A stretch of DNA of 64,000 bases from Paenibacillus timonensis (GTDB taxonomy: Bacteria > Bacillota > Bacilli > Paenibacillales > Paenibacillaceae): contig NZ_JAKSXN010000030.1 of NCBI RefSeq assembly GCF_022427145.1, forward strand, positions 1 to 64,000, given 5' to 3'. This document shows, in pieces, positions 17,735-24,986 of this stretch (positions are counted from its first letter, which is position 1; every line of letters begins with the position of its first letter). Below the pieces are notes generated by a model, which saw only the letters and a program-made list of their open reading frames with translations, was not told the DNA's origin and made no database searches. Position numbers and translations under genes: made by a program.

Positions 17735-18487
17735 ATGGAGGAACAAGAATGGATCGGCGGCAAGCATTCGCTGCTGGAAGCGCTGCATGCCGGACGTACG
17801 ATCAATAAAATATGGGTGGCCGAAGGCGCCCAAAAGCATCTGACCCAGCCCATCGTGGCTGAAGCCAAAAAACACGGCATCGTCGTGCAGTTCGTGGACA
17901 AGCGCAAGTTGGACCAAATGGCGCCCGGTTTGCAGCACCAGGGCGTGGTCGCCCAGGTAGCCCCGTACGCTTACGCCGAGGTGGAGGATCTGCTCGCCCG
18001 CGCGCAGGAAAGCGGCGAAGCCCCGTTTTTGCTCATTCTGGACGAGATTGAGGATCCGCATAACCTCGGCTCGATTCTACGGACGGCCGAATGCACGGGC
18101 GTACATGGCGTGATCATCCCCAAACGCCGCTCGGCGGCGGTGACGGCCACCGTATCCAAGACTTCGGCCGGAGCCGTGGAATACGTTCCCGTCGCCCGGG
18201 TGACCAATCTGGTGCAGACGATGGAGCAGCTGAAAGAGGCGGGCGTATGGATCGTCGGTACGGACGTTGGCGCAAAAGAAGAGATGTATCGCAGCGGCAA
18301 CGTGCTGAACGGACCGGTGGCGATCGTCATCGGCAATGAGAACAAAGGCATGGGACGCCTCGTACGGGAGACTTGCGACGTTCTGGTGAAGCTCCCGATG
18401 AACGGCCGGCTGAATTCCCTGAACGCCTCCGTCGCCGCAGGGGTCATCATGTACGAAGTGTTGCGCAGACGACGCGCTGAAGGATAA
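17735..18487 (+). CDS. rlmB: 23S rRNA (guanosine-2'-O-)-methyltransferase RlmB
   Basis: This is a SpoU/TrmH-family SPOUT enzyme that methylates the 2'-O of G2251 in the peptidyltransferase loop of 23S rRNA. The N-terminal substrate-binding domain begins GGKHSLLEAL. The SPOUT motifs are EDPHNLGSILRTAE, GNENKGM and LNSLNASVAAG, forming the trefoil-knot cofactor pocket. The length is 250 residues. GGAGG lies 8 nt before ATG. It sits between mrnC and yacP, as in Bacillus, in an rRNA-maturation cluster. Confidence 0.94.
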   Translation: MEEQEWIGGKHSLLEALHAGRTINKIWVAEGAQKHLTQPIVAEAKKHGIVVQFVDKRKLDQMAPGLQHQGVVAQVAPYAYAEVEDLLARAQESGEAPFLLILDEIEDPHNLGSILRTAECTGVHGVIIPKRRSAAVTATVSKTSAGAVEYVPVARVTNLVQTMEQLKEAGVWIVGTDVGAKEEMYRSGNVLNGPVAIVIGNENKGMGRLVRETCDVLVKLPMNGRLNSLNASVAAGVIMYEVLRRRRAEG

Positions 18488-18492
18488 AGGCC

Positions 18493-19014
18493 ATGCGCGA
18501 TTTGCGCGATGTGTTATTGGTTGACGGGTACAATATGATCGGCGGGTGGCCCGAGCTGGCCGAATTGTCGAGAGAGAATTTGCAAGCCGCTCGGGACAGG
18601 CTGCTTGAACGGCTCGCCGATTATCAAGCTTTTTCCGGGAGAAAGGTGATCGTCGTATTTGATGCTTACCGGGTCCCGGGGCTGGGGAAAGCCTATTCCC
18701 AAAACAAGGTGGAGATGGTCTTCACCAAAGAGAAGGAAACGGCGGACGAATGCATCGAACGGCTGGTCGGCGAGCTTAGCCACCGGCGCCGGCAGATTTA
18801 CGTCGCGACCAGCGATATGGTGGAGCAGCACGTGATTTTTGGACAAGGGGCGTTGCGGGTATCGGCCCGGGAACTCTTGATCCAGGTAGAGCAAAGCGAG
18901 AAGGAGATCCAGGCCAAAATTTCCGAGCGAAGTGCCAAGTCCAGCCGCAACACGCTGGATACCAAACTGAGTCCGGAACTGCGGCAGTTGTTCGAAAGAT
19001 GGCGCAGGGAATGA
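18493..19014 (+). CDS. yacP: NYN-domain ribosome-associated endoribonuclease (YacP/Rae1 family)
   Basis: The 173-residue protein has a PIN-like NYN fold. LLVDGYNMIGG holds the acidic residue D11; VIVVFDAYRVPG and YVATSDMVEQ carry the other acidic positions. In B. subtilis the homologue Rae1 cleaves mRNA in the ribosomal A site. Charged C-terminal segment. The start lies 5 nt after the rlmB stop, with AGGATAAAGG across the junction as a weak ribosome site. A 9-bp inverted repeat (AAGGGCATT, 19015-19023 / AATGCCCTT, 19041-19049) follows without a T tract. Confidence 0.9.
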   Translation: MRDLRDVLLVDGYNMIGGWPELAELSRENLQAARDRLLERLADYQAFSGRKVIVVFDAYRVPGLGKAYSQNKVEMVFTKEKETADECIERLVGELSHRRRQIYVATSDMVEQHVIFGQGALRVSARELLIQVEQSEKEIQAKISERSAKSSRNTLDTKLSPELRQLFERWRRE

Positions 19015-19087
19015 AAGGGCATTCTCAAGTTCTACTACCAAATGCCCTTGACAAAGTTCGACTTTACATCTTTTGGTACTTTTGCGG

Positions 19088-19117
19088 TTGACGCTAATAT
19101 GCACCTTCATATATACT
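19088..19117 (+). promoter_or_regulatory. Sigma-A promoter of sigH
   Basis: TTGACG (19088-19093) and TATACT (19112-19117) are separated by 18 bp, 58 bp before the GTG start. A second TTGACA at 19048 lacks a good -10. Confidence 0.75.
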
Positions 19118-19175
19118 GTTCGTATTACTTGAATGAGTGACGGGGAACCGTGCGTTGCGGCCGGAGGGATTTGTG

Positions 19176-19826
19176 GTGAGTGTCAAACTCGAAACATGGG
19201 TAAGGTTTGACTATGAGATCCAAAGTGACGAAGACATTGTCGAGGCGGTTCGGGAAGGCGACAGTGAAGCATTGGAGTACTTGATTAACAAGTACCGGAG
19301 CTTCGTGCGCGCCAAGGCCAGGTCTTATTTTCTCATCGGCGCCGATCGCGAAGACATCATCCAGGAAGGCATGATCGGACTCTACAAATCGATCCGGGAC
19401 TTTCGGGGGGATAAGCTCGCTTCGTTCAAAGCGTTCGCGGAGTTGTGCATCACGCGCCAGATTATCACCGCCATCAAGACGGCAACGAGGCAGAAGCATA
19501 TTCCGCTGAATTCGTACGTTTCCTTGGACAAGCCGATCTACGATGAGGAATCGGACCGGACGCTGCTCGACGTCATTTGCGGCTCTCAGGTGAGCGATCC
19601 GGAAGAATTGATTATCAACCAGGAAGAGTTTACCGGCCTGGAGGACAAGATGTCCGAAATCCTCAGCGACTTGGAACGCAAGGTGCTTATGCTGTATTTG
19701 GACGGAAGATCCTATCAGGAGATCGCAGTGGATCTGAATCGCCACGTTAAATCGATCGATAACGCCCTGCAGCGCGTAAAGCGCAAACTGGAACGTTACC
19801 TGGAAGTGCGCGACGGCAGCATTTGA
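19176..19826 (+). CDS. sigH: RNA polymerase sigma-H factor
   Basis: Sigma-H drives early-sporulation and stationary-phase genes. Region 2 includes DREDIIQEGMIGLYKSIRDF, and region 4 ends with LDGRSYQEIAVDLNRHVKSIDNALQRVKRKL, the -35-reading helix-turn-helix. The length of 216 residues matches Bacillus (218). A frame runs back to 19137, but GGAGGG at 19163-19168 is spaced 7 nt from GTG 19176 (MSVKLETW). A monocistronic unit is suggested by the promoter upstream and terminator downstream. Confidence 0.95.
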   Translation: MSVKLETWVRFDYEIQSDEDIVEAVREGDSEALEYLINKYRSFVRAKARSYFLIGADREDIIQEGMIGLYKSIRDFRGDKLASFKAFAELCITRQIITAIKTATRQKHIPLNSYVSLDKPIYDEESDRTLLDVICGSQVSDPEELIINQEEFTGLEDKMSEILSDLERKVLMLYLDGRSYQEIAVDLNRHVKSIDNALQRVKRKLERYLEVRDGSI

Positions 19827-19868
19827 ACTTATTCTTTTTAATTAAGTGTTACATAATCACGTAGACCC

Positions 19869-19902
19869 AAAAGGGTTCCTGGTTGCAGGAAGCCCTTTTT
19901 TT
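19869..19902 (+). terminator. Intrinsic terminator after sigH
   Basis: AAAGGGTTCCTG pairs with CAGGAA-G-CCCTTT (one bulged G) over a GTTG loop, followed by a run of T. The remaining gap to 20087 holds no gene that I can support. Confidence 0.85.
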
Positions 19903-20087
19903 ACCACGATCCGTCGGATCTCCAAAGGCTCGCCAGGGCCGTATCTTCACGGATTCGCTTGCCGAATCCGGCTTCTTCTCTCCCGCTCCTCAGCGGCGAT
20001 TCCCCTACGGATTTCTCTCTCGAGGGTTTATCTTCCAAATTCATGAGCTATACTATAAATAATCGAAGAGGTTGGCTTGATGTCTCG

Positions 20088-20116
20088 TTGACACGGGTAG
20101 TGCCATGTGATAAAGT
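20088..20116 (+). promoter_or_regulatory. Sigma-A promoter of rpmG-secE-nusG
   Basis: TTGACA (20088-20093), a 17-bp spacer and TAAAGT (20111-20116) lie about 108 bp before rpmG. Confidence 0.78.
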
Positions 20117-20223
20117 GTTTTAGGTAGGCCTAATTTTGTGTTTCCCTTTTTTAGGTGGCGAACATTCGATTTAGGTCAATATAGAGACAGCTCATTTTAG
20201 AATGTCTTCGGGAGGTGCACATC

Positions 20224-20373
20224 ATGCGGGTAATAATTACGTTGGCTTGTACGAATTGCAAACAAAGAAACTACACGACAACGAAAAACAAGCGTAACCA
20301 CCCCGACCGCATGGAGATGAAGAAATATTGCAAGTTCTGTAACGAGCAAGTTCCTCATCGCGAAACCAGATAG
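20224..20373 (+). CDS. rpmG: 50S ribosomal protein L33, zinc-binding form
   Basis: The 49-residue protein begins [17 protein letters not shown] and ends with [17 protein letters not shown]. The two CxxC pairs (C9/C12, C36/C39) mark the zinc-containing C+ type. GGAGGTG at 20211-20217 precedes ATG. It sits before secE and nusG, the standard position of the L33 copy in Firmicutes. Confidence 0.95.
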   Translation: MRVIITLACTNCKQRNYTTTKNKRNHPDRMEMKKYCKFCNEQVPHRETR

Positions 20374-20394
20374 TCTTTGGAGGTGTAGTCGCGC

Positions 20395-20586
20395 ATGAAA
20401 CGTAGTTTCAAGTCGTTGTTCTCTTTTTTCTCTGAGAGCTGGGCTGAGCTTAAAAAGGTTCGCTGGCCTAATCGTAAAGAGCTGACTAATTATACGCTGA
20501 TTGTGCTCGGTACAATTACCGTTGTCGCGATTTATTTTTGGGTTCTGGACATCGGCATCTCTGCTGTGATCGAAGCGATAATTTAA
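20395..20586 (+). CDS. secE: Preprotein translocase subunit SecE
   Basis: SecE is the small clamp subunit of the SecYEG channel. At 63 residues it has the short Gram-positive form: an amphipathic WAELKKVRWPNRKEL segment on the cytoplasmic face, then one transmembrane helix (about 32-58). The GGAGG site is 11 nt before ATG. Its partner secY lies 26 kb downstream at 46997. nusG starts 24 nt after the stop. Confidence 0.95.
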   Translation: MKRSFKSLFSFFSESWAELKKVRWPNRKELTNYTLIVLGTITVVAIYFWVLDIGISAVIEAII

Positions 20587-20609
20587 GAAGGGTCCCTAGG
20601 TGGCTTGAT

Positions 20610-21143
20610 ATGGAAAAAAGATGGTACGTCGTTCATACCTACTCCGGGTATGAGAACAAAGTCAAAGCCAATTTGGAAAAACGCGTCGAGTCCATGGGCA
20701 TGGAAGACAAGATATTCCGCGTTCTTGTTCCGATGGAAGAAGAAGTGGTGAACAAAGACGGTAAGAAGAAGACCGTCATGCGTAAGGTTTACCCCGGTTA
20801 CGTCTTGGTGGAAATGATCCAAACCGACGATTCTTGGTATGTTGTTCGCAACACGCCGGGGGTCACCGGGTTTGTCGGCTCTACGGGTTCCGGTTCCAAG
20901 CCTACGCCGCTGCTCCCTGAAGAAGTGGATCAGATCTTGGCGCATATGGGCATGGAGGAACCGAAACCGGTCATCGAATTCGAACTCAAAGAATCCGTGC
21001 GCATCAAGGTTGGTCCTTTCGCCAATTTTGTTGGCTCGGTCGAGGAGATTCTGACCGACAAGAGCAAGGTTAAGGTTCACGTCAACATGTTTGGACGAGA
21101 AACCCCGCTTGAGCTGGATTACACTCAGGTGGAGAAGATATAA
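20610..21143 (+). CDS. nusG: Transcription termination/antitermination protein NusG
   Basis: NusG binds RNA polymerase and couples it to pausing, Rho or the ribosome. The N-terminal NGN domain starts MEKRWYVVHTYSGYENKV, and PGYVLVEM and RNTPGVTGFVG are typical. The KOW domain covers about 120-177 (VKVGPFANFVGSVEEI type). The length is 177 residues. A frame continues upstream through secE in another register, but ATG 20610 with AGGTGG at 20599-20604 fits the family start. Confidence 0.96.
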   Translation: MEKRWYVVHTYSGYENKVKANLEKRVESMGMEDKIFRVLVPMEEEVVNKDGKKKTVMRKVYPGYVLVEMIQTDDSWYVVRNTPGVTGFVGSTGSGSKPTPLLPEEVDQILAHMGMEEPKPVIEFELKESVRIKVGPFANFVGSVEEILTDKSKVKVHVNMFGRETPLELDYTQVEKI

Positions 21144-21149
21144 TTGGTT

Positions 21150-21316
21150 ATTCAAAAAGTTGAGTTTTCAGCACCGAGAAGGTTGGATGAAGCTAGGGAC
21201 TGAGTAGCAGAGCGTAGCTGGAAGCTACGTGAGCAACGGAGGGCCCGGGTGAATTCAAGATTCGATGCCGAATCCGATTCATGATTACTTCGTGATCAAA
21301 AGTTGACTTTTTGAAT
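21150..21316 (+). repeat. Structured repeat, copy E (short form, with terminal inverted repeats)
   Basis: Left end ATTCAAAAAGT at 21150-21160 and right end ACTTTTTGAAT at 21306-21316 are perfect inverse copies, and the similarity extends inward with mismatches. Hairpin 1 is CGTAGCT-GGA-AGCTACG (21213-21229). Hairpin 2 is GATTCG-ATGC-CGAATC (21259-21274). It is 167 bp long and lies between nusG and rplK, so it should be transcribed with them. Confidence 0.9.
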
Positions 21317-21346
21317 TTCCTCTATTAAGGTTTCTTAGGGTTTCAA

Positions 21347-21379
21347 AGTGGGAGGAGCCGAAGGGTTCCGTCTACCACT
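21347..21379 (+). promoter_or_regulatory. Putative L1-binding mRNA hairpin before rplK
   Basis: GTGGGAGGA (21348-21356), TTCCG (21366-21370) and CTACCAC (21372-21378) form a stem with the GTGG/CCAC base. The same pattern recurs before rplA at 21915-21940. It resembles ribosomal protein L1 target sites, which copy the 23S rRNA L1-stalk motif. Feedback translation control of rplK-rplA is inferred. Confidence 0.65.
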
Positions 21380-21402
21380 ATTAGGGCAAGGAGGTGTTTT
21401 AC

Positions 21403-21828
21403 ATGGCGAAAAAAGTTATCAAAGTGGTAAAACTGCAAATTCCTGCGGGTAAAGCGAACCCTGCACCTCCGGTAGGTCCGGCGCTGGGTCAAGCAGGTGT
21501 CAACATCATGGCATTCTGTAAGGAATTTAACGCACGTACCGCCGATCAAGCAGGTTTGATCATTCCGGTTGAAATTTCGGTGTTTGAAGATCGTTCTTTT
21601 ACATTCATCACCAAAACTCCTCCGGCAGCCGTTCTGCTTCGCGTTGCAGCGAAGATCGAGAAAGGTTCCGGCGAACCGAACAAGAAGAAAGTGGCTACCG
21701 TGAAACGCGACACCGTTCGTCAAATCGCGGAGCAAAAAATGCCTGACCTGAACGCAGCATCCGTTGAAGCGGCTATGCGCATGGTTGAAGGTACCGCTCG
21801 CAGCATGGGCATCACGATCCAAGACTAA
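21403..21828 (+). CDS. rplK: 50S ribosomal protein L11
   Basis: L11 forms the GTPase-associated centre with L10 and L7/L12. The [29 protein letters not shown] start is the conserved proline-rich N-domain, and the C-domain binds the 1070 region of 23S rRNA. The length is 141 residues. AAGGAGGTG at 21388-21396 sets ATG 21403 over an in-frame start at 21394, which overlaps the ribosome site. A putative L1 hairpin lies just upstream. Confidence 0.97.
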   Translation: MAKKVIKVVKLQIPAGKANPAPPVGPALGQAGVNIMAFCKEFNARTADQAGLIIPVEISVFEDRSFTFITKTPPAAVLLRVAAKIEKGSGEPNKKKVATVKRDTVRQIAEQKMPDLNAASVEAAMRMVEGTARSMGITIQD

Positions 21829-21840
21829 TCTTGGACGAAT

Positions 21841-21911
21841 GGATGGGATTTAGGATCTCATCCTCAGATGAATTACTATGTTGCGAAATGCGTTAACATA
21901 GCAATTCATCT
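21841..21911 (+). other. Two consecutive hairpins between rplK and rplA
   Basis: GGATGGGAT/ATCTCATCC (21841-21863, one G-U pair) is followed by 17-nt arms AGATGAATTACTATGTT (21866-21882) and AACATAGCAATTCATCT (21895-21911) with a single mismatch. No T tract follows, so a processing or stability element is more likely than a terminator. Confidence 0.75.
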
Positions 21912-21914
21912 TAA

Positions 21915-21940
21915 GTGGGAGGAATTTCCGCTAATACCAC
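21915..21940 (+). promoter_or_regulatory. Putative L1-binding mRNA hairpin before rplA
   Basis: GTGGGAGGAA, TTTCCG and TACCAC repeat the layout seen before rplK (21347-21379). The site lies 6 nt upstream of the rplA ribosome site AGGAGG, so L1 binding could block initiation. The role is inferred. Confidence 0.65.
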
Positions 21941-21956
21941 ATAGGAGGACGAATTC

Positions 21957-22649
21957 ATGGCTAAACACGGTAAGAAATACCTGGAAGCCGCTAAGCTGAT
22001 CGACAGCGAAGCGACATATGAGCCTTCCGAAGCCGTTGAACTGGTGAAGAAGGCGGCGACTGCGAAATTCGACGAAACCGTTGAAGCTGCAGTTCGTTTG
22101 GGCGTAGACCCTCGTAAACAAGACCAAGCCGTTCGTGGTGTCGTTGTTCTGCCGCATGGCACGGGCAAAACCCAACGCGTATTGGTATTCGCCAAAGGCG
22201 ACAAAGCGAAGGAAGCGGAAGCGGCCGGAGCGGATTTCGTCGGCGATCAAGACATGATCAACAAAATCCAACAAGGCTGGTTCGAGTTCGATGTCTGCGT
22301 AGCTACACCGGACATGATGAGCGAAGTTGGTAAACTCGGCCGTCTGCTCGGCGGTAAAGGCCTTATGCCTAACCCGAAAGCAGGCACGGTTACGTTTGAC
22401 GTAGCTAAAGCCGTACAAGAAATCAAAGCCGGTAAAATCGAGTACCGTCTGGACAAAGCGGGTCAAATCCATGCGCCGATCGGTAAAGTATCGTTTACTT
22501 CCGAACAATTGAATGAGAACCTCAAAGCTCTCATCGACGCATTGAACCGGGCTAAACCGGCCGCTGCTAAGGGCGTATACTTGAAGAATATCGCGATTTC
22601 TTCGACCATGGGCCCAAGCGCTCGCGTGAATACGGCCGTTTACAGATAA
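21957..22649 (+). CDS. rplA: 50S ribosomal protein L1
   Basis: L1 is the mobile-stalk protein that helps release deacylated tRNA and is a known translational repressor of its own operon. The [16 protein letters not shown] start, the central [22 protein letters not shown] signature and the [16 protein letters not shown] end are conserved. Length 230 residues. GGAGG is 8 nt before ATG. Forms a pair with rplK. Confidence 0.97.
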   Translation: MAKHGKKYLEAAKLIDSEATYEPSEAVELVKKAATAKFDETVEAAVRLGVDPRKQDQAVRGVVVLPHGTGKTQRVLVFAKGDKAKEAEAAGADFVGDQDMINKIQQGWFEFDVCVATPDMMSEVGKLGRLLGGKGLMPNPKAGTVTFDVAKAVQEIKAGKIEYRLDKAGQIHAPIGKVSFTSEQLNENLKALIDALNRAKPAAAKGVYLKNIAISSTMGPSARVNTAVYR

Positions 22650-22676
22650 TACCTTCCGCACTTAGCGGATCGGGGA

Positions 22677-22705
22677 TTGACACGCAAGTGTCCCCTTGGT
22701 ATACT
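22677..22705 (+). promoter_or_regulatory. Strong sigma-A promoter of rplJ-rplL
   Basis: TTGACA (22677-22682), a 17-bp spacer and TATACT (22700-22705) give a near-consensus promoter about 220 bp before rplJ. The L10 leader is its 5' untranslated region. The -35 lies in a small GACAC-GCAA-GTGTC hairpin. Confidence 0.88.
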
Positions 22706-22711
22706 GAAACA

Positions 22712-22876
22712 GTTGTTTTGATGTGAGACTTAAATAAGAATATGCTTACCGTAGACAGTAGGTGCCGTAAGGCTTAATTTCCTACCGAGGTGTTGTGATA
22801 GAACGTCAATGCATGCAGCTTTGCTGTGTACAGATGATCCGTCAAGCCTTCGTGATTCTGCGGAGGCTTTTTTCAA
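22712..22876 (+). ncRNA. Ribosomal protein L10 leader
   Basis: TTACCGTAGACAGTAGGTGCCGTAAGG followed by TTTCCTACCGAGGTG (about 22745-22792) matches the known L10-leader core in Firmicutes. A terminator hairpin (AAGCCTTCG / CGGAGGCTT, 22844-22869) with a T run lies at its end. L10(L12)4 binding is expected to favour termination, giving feedback on rplJ-rplL. Confidence 0.85.
22844..22873 (+). terminator. Regulated terminator in the L10 leader
   Basis: AAGCCTTCG and CGGAGGCTT form a 9-bp stem with one G-U pair, followed by six T, 55 nt before the rplJ start. Confidence 0.8.
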
Positions 22877-22927
22877 TGCCTTGCGGAAGTAGCAAGAGGC
22901 TCATGAATCTAATAGGAGGTGTGCAGT

Positions 22928-23431
22928 TTGGCAAACGCAAAAGTCATTCAAGCAAAACAAGAAGCCGTTGAAGCTGTAACGTCTAAATTGCGCGAAAGCG
23001 CAACGACCGTCGTTGCGGACTACCGCGGACTTAATGTTGCTCAAGTTACCGAACTCCGCAAACAGCTTCGTGAAGCTGGCGTGGAATTCCAAGTACTGAA
23101 GAACACGCTCGTTCGCCGCGCTACGGCTGCTGCGGAATTGACCGAGCTGGACGAAGTGTTGACCGGTCCTACGGCCATCGCGTTCAGTGTGGAAGATGCA
23201 ATAGCTCCAGCCAAAATCTTGAGCGATTTCGCCAAGAAGAACGATGCCCTGAAAGTGAAAGGTGGCGTGGTTGAAGGCCGTGTTGTTGGCGTCGACCAAA
23301 TCAAAGCGTTGGCGGATCTTCCGTCCCGCGAAGGTCTCCTTTCGATGCTCCTCAGCGTGCTCCAGGCACCGGTGCGCAACTTCGCACTGGCAGTCAAAGC
23401 CGTTGCCGAGAAAGAAGAAGCAAGCGCATAA
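22928..23431 (+). CDS. rplJ: 50S ribosomal protein L10
   Basis: L10 anchors L7/L12 dimers to the ribosomal stalk through its C-terminal helix. The protein reads [17 protein letters not shown], then [21 protein letters not shown]. The length is 167 residues. The start is TTG 22928: AGGAGGTG at 22914-22921 is 6 nt upstream, whereas the in-frame GTG 22919 overlaps it. Likely autoregulated by the leader just upstream. Confidence 0.95.
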   Translation: MANAKVIQAKQEAVEAVTSKLRESATTVVADYRGLNVAQVTELRKQLREAGVEFQVLKNTLVRRATAAAELTELDEVLTGPTAIAFSVEDAIAPAKILSDFAKKNDALKVKGGVVEGRVVGVDQIKALADLPSREGLLSMLLSVLQAPVRNFALAVKAVAEKEEASA

Positions 23432-23498
23432 GTTAGCCTTGCGGAAGCAAGTCATCTGATTCGCAAAAAATAAACTATTATATAATGGAGGTTCTACC

Positions 23499-23864
23499 AT
23501 GAGTAAAGAAGCAATCTTGGAAGCAATCAAAGGTATGACCGTTCTGGAACTGAACGATCTCGTTAAAGCAATCGAAGAAGAATTCGGCGTAACTGCAGCA
23601 GCTCCGGTTGTTGTAGCTGGCGGCGGCGGCGGTGCTGCAGCAGTTGAAGAGCAAACTGAATTCGACGTAATCCTGACTAACGCGGGTGCATCCAAAATCA
23701 ACGTTATCAAAGTGGTTCGCGAAATCACGGGCCTTGGCTTGAAAGAAGCAAAAGACTTGGTTGACAACGCTCCAAAACCACTGAAAGAAAAAGTGGGTAA
23801 AGAAGAAGCAGACAGCGTAAAAGCAAAATTGGAAGAAGCAGGCGCTACTGTAGAAGTGAAGTAA
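23499..23864 (+). CDS. rplL: 50S ribosomal protein L7/L12
   Basis: L7/L12 is the multi-copy stalk protein that recruits translational GTPases. The N-terminal dimerisation helix is followed by an Ala/Gly hinge (about 35-50, [13 protein letters not shown]) and the globular C-domain [35 protein letters not shown]. Length 121 residues. TGGAGG precedes ATG. A 15-bp hairpin follows 16 nt after the stop. Confidence 0.97.
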   Translation: MSKEAILEAIKGMTVLELNDLVKAIEEEFGVTAAAPVVVAGGGGGAAAVEEQTEFDVILTNAGASKINVIKVVREITGLGLKEAKDLVDNAPKPLKEKVGKEEADSVKAKLEEAGATVEVK

Positions 23865-23880
23865 TCGTTACTTCTCCTAT

Positions 23881-23915
23881 AACAAACCCCTTGAACTTGT
23901 TTCAAGGGGTTTGTT
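23881..23915 (+). terminator. Perfect 15-bp hairpin after rplL
   Basis: AACAAACCCCTTGAA and TTCAAGGGGTTTGTT pair perfectly over a CTTGT loop. The T-rich tail is within the stem and no long T run follows, so termination may be partial. Confidence 0.75.
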
Positions 23916-24010
23916 GCCTATCTCCCCTTACATCATTCCGTGGGAATGGATAGATAATAGGGGAACAAGAATGGACGGAACCCTAGACGTAATGGAGGAA
24001 TCGAAGAGAC

Positions 24011-24610
24011 ATGTCGGACCACTACTACACAAGCCAACCCACTACGGCGCATGATCGGAAAACCTGGGAGGTTTTGCTTCGGGGACAAAGGTATCGTTTC
24101 GTCAGCGACGCGGGCGTTTTCGCCAAAGAGGGCGTTGATTTCGGTAGCCGGACCTTGATTGAAGCGATGGACATTCCGGAGGATGCCGAAGTGCTTGATG
24201 TAGGCTGCGGATACGGACCGATCGGGCTTACGGCGGCCAAGCTGGCTAACCGGGGGCATGTGTTGATGATCGATGTGAATTCCCGCGCCGTGGAATTAGC
24301 CAAAGAGAATGCAGCTGCTAATGGCGTGAGCAACGTTACTATTATGGAAAGCGATTTGTTCTCGGCCGTAGGGGATCGAAGCTTCGACGTGGTGCTGACC
24401 AATCCGCCGATTCGCGCCGGCAAAGCTACGGTTCATGCGATCTTTGAAGGTGCCTGTGAACGCCTGCGTTCGGGCGGGTCGCTGTGGGTGGTTATTCAGA
24501 AGAAACAAGGTGCGCCGTCGGCGAAGGAGAAGTTGGAGTCGCTGTTTTCCCGGGTGGAGGAAGTGACGAAGGATAAGGGGTACCGCATTTATAGAGCGGT
24601 TAAAGCTTGA
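24011..24610 (+). CDS. RsmC-like rRNA (guanine-N2) methyltransferase
   Basis: This is a class I SAM-dependent methyltransferase. The cofactor motif VLDVGCGYGP lies at 61-70 and the N6/N2-type catalytic NPPI at 131-134. The 199-residue protein equals the C-terminal half of E. coli RsmC (16S rRNA G1207) and corresponds to B. subtilis YbxB, which also lies between rplL and rpoB. The exact rRNA target is inferred. AATGGAGG precedes ATG. Confidence 0.9.
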   Translation: MSDHYYTSQPTTAHDRKTWEVLLRGQRYRFVSDAGVFAKEGVDFGSRTLIEAMDIPEDAEVLDVGCGYGPIGLTAAKLANRGHVLMIDVNSRAVELAKENAAANGVSNVTIMESDLFSAVGDRSFDVVLTNPPIRAGKATVHAIFEGACERLRSGGSLWVVIQKKQGAPSAKEKLESLFSRVEEVTKDKGYRIYRAVKA

Positions 24611-24661
24611 GCGGAATTCCGCGGATGCTTTAAAATTCGAATGAATCAAACTGAGGTTGAC

Positions 24662-24691
24662 TTGACAAAACCGATATGTTATTATTATAAA
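24662..24691 (+). promoter_or_regulatory. Sigma-A promoter of rpoB-rpoC
   Basis: TTGACA (24662-24667), an 18-bp spacer and TATAAA (24686-24691) lie about 295 bp before rpoB. The leader between them (24700-24986) holds no gene I can support. It contains weak hairpins such as GAGCA (24827) / TGCTC, followed by TTTTTT at about 24860. Confidence 0.75.
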
Positions 24692-24986
24692 ATGTCAGCA
24701 TTAGGATGCCCTCTGTGGCTTTAGTTTAGTGAAATGTCAATAGTTCTGCGAAAACAATGCATAAAAATGTGTTGTTTTACGTATAATATGCGCATTTTGG
24801 ATAAACTAGTGAATACGGGGACATCAGAGCAGAAACAGACACGGATAAATGATGCTCTTTTTTCGAAAGCATTCGATAAGGGCTTTTCTTTATTTGTGGA
24901 TGAATCCGTATGGTCCTATTATAAGGGCACAAACACGGGTTCGCAATGTATTTTTAAAGTGAGTAGACATGAGGGGTGAGTTTAAG

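Noticed and set aside
19846-20046. 66-codon open frame after sigH
   Set aside because: It starts within the sigH terminator and lacks a ribosome site and recognisable sequence.
21150-21316. Insertion sequence between nusG and rplK
   Set aside because: Only 167 bp, no transposase and no visible target duplication; kept as a repeat element instead.
24734-24979. Small 81-codon open frame before rpoB
   Set aside because: It has no ribosome site, a random-looking sequence, and overlaps the rpoB leader.
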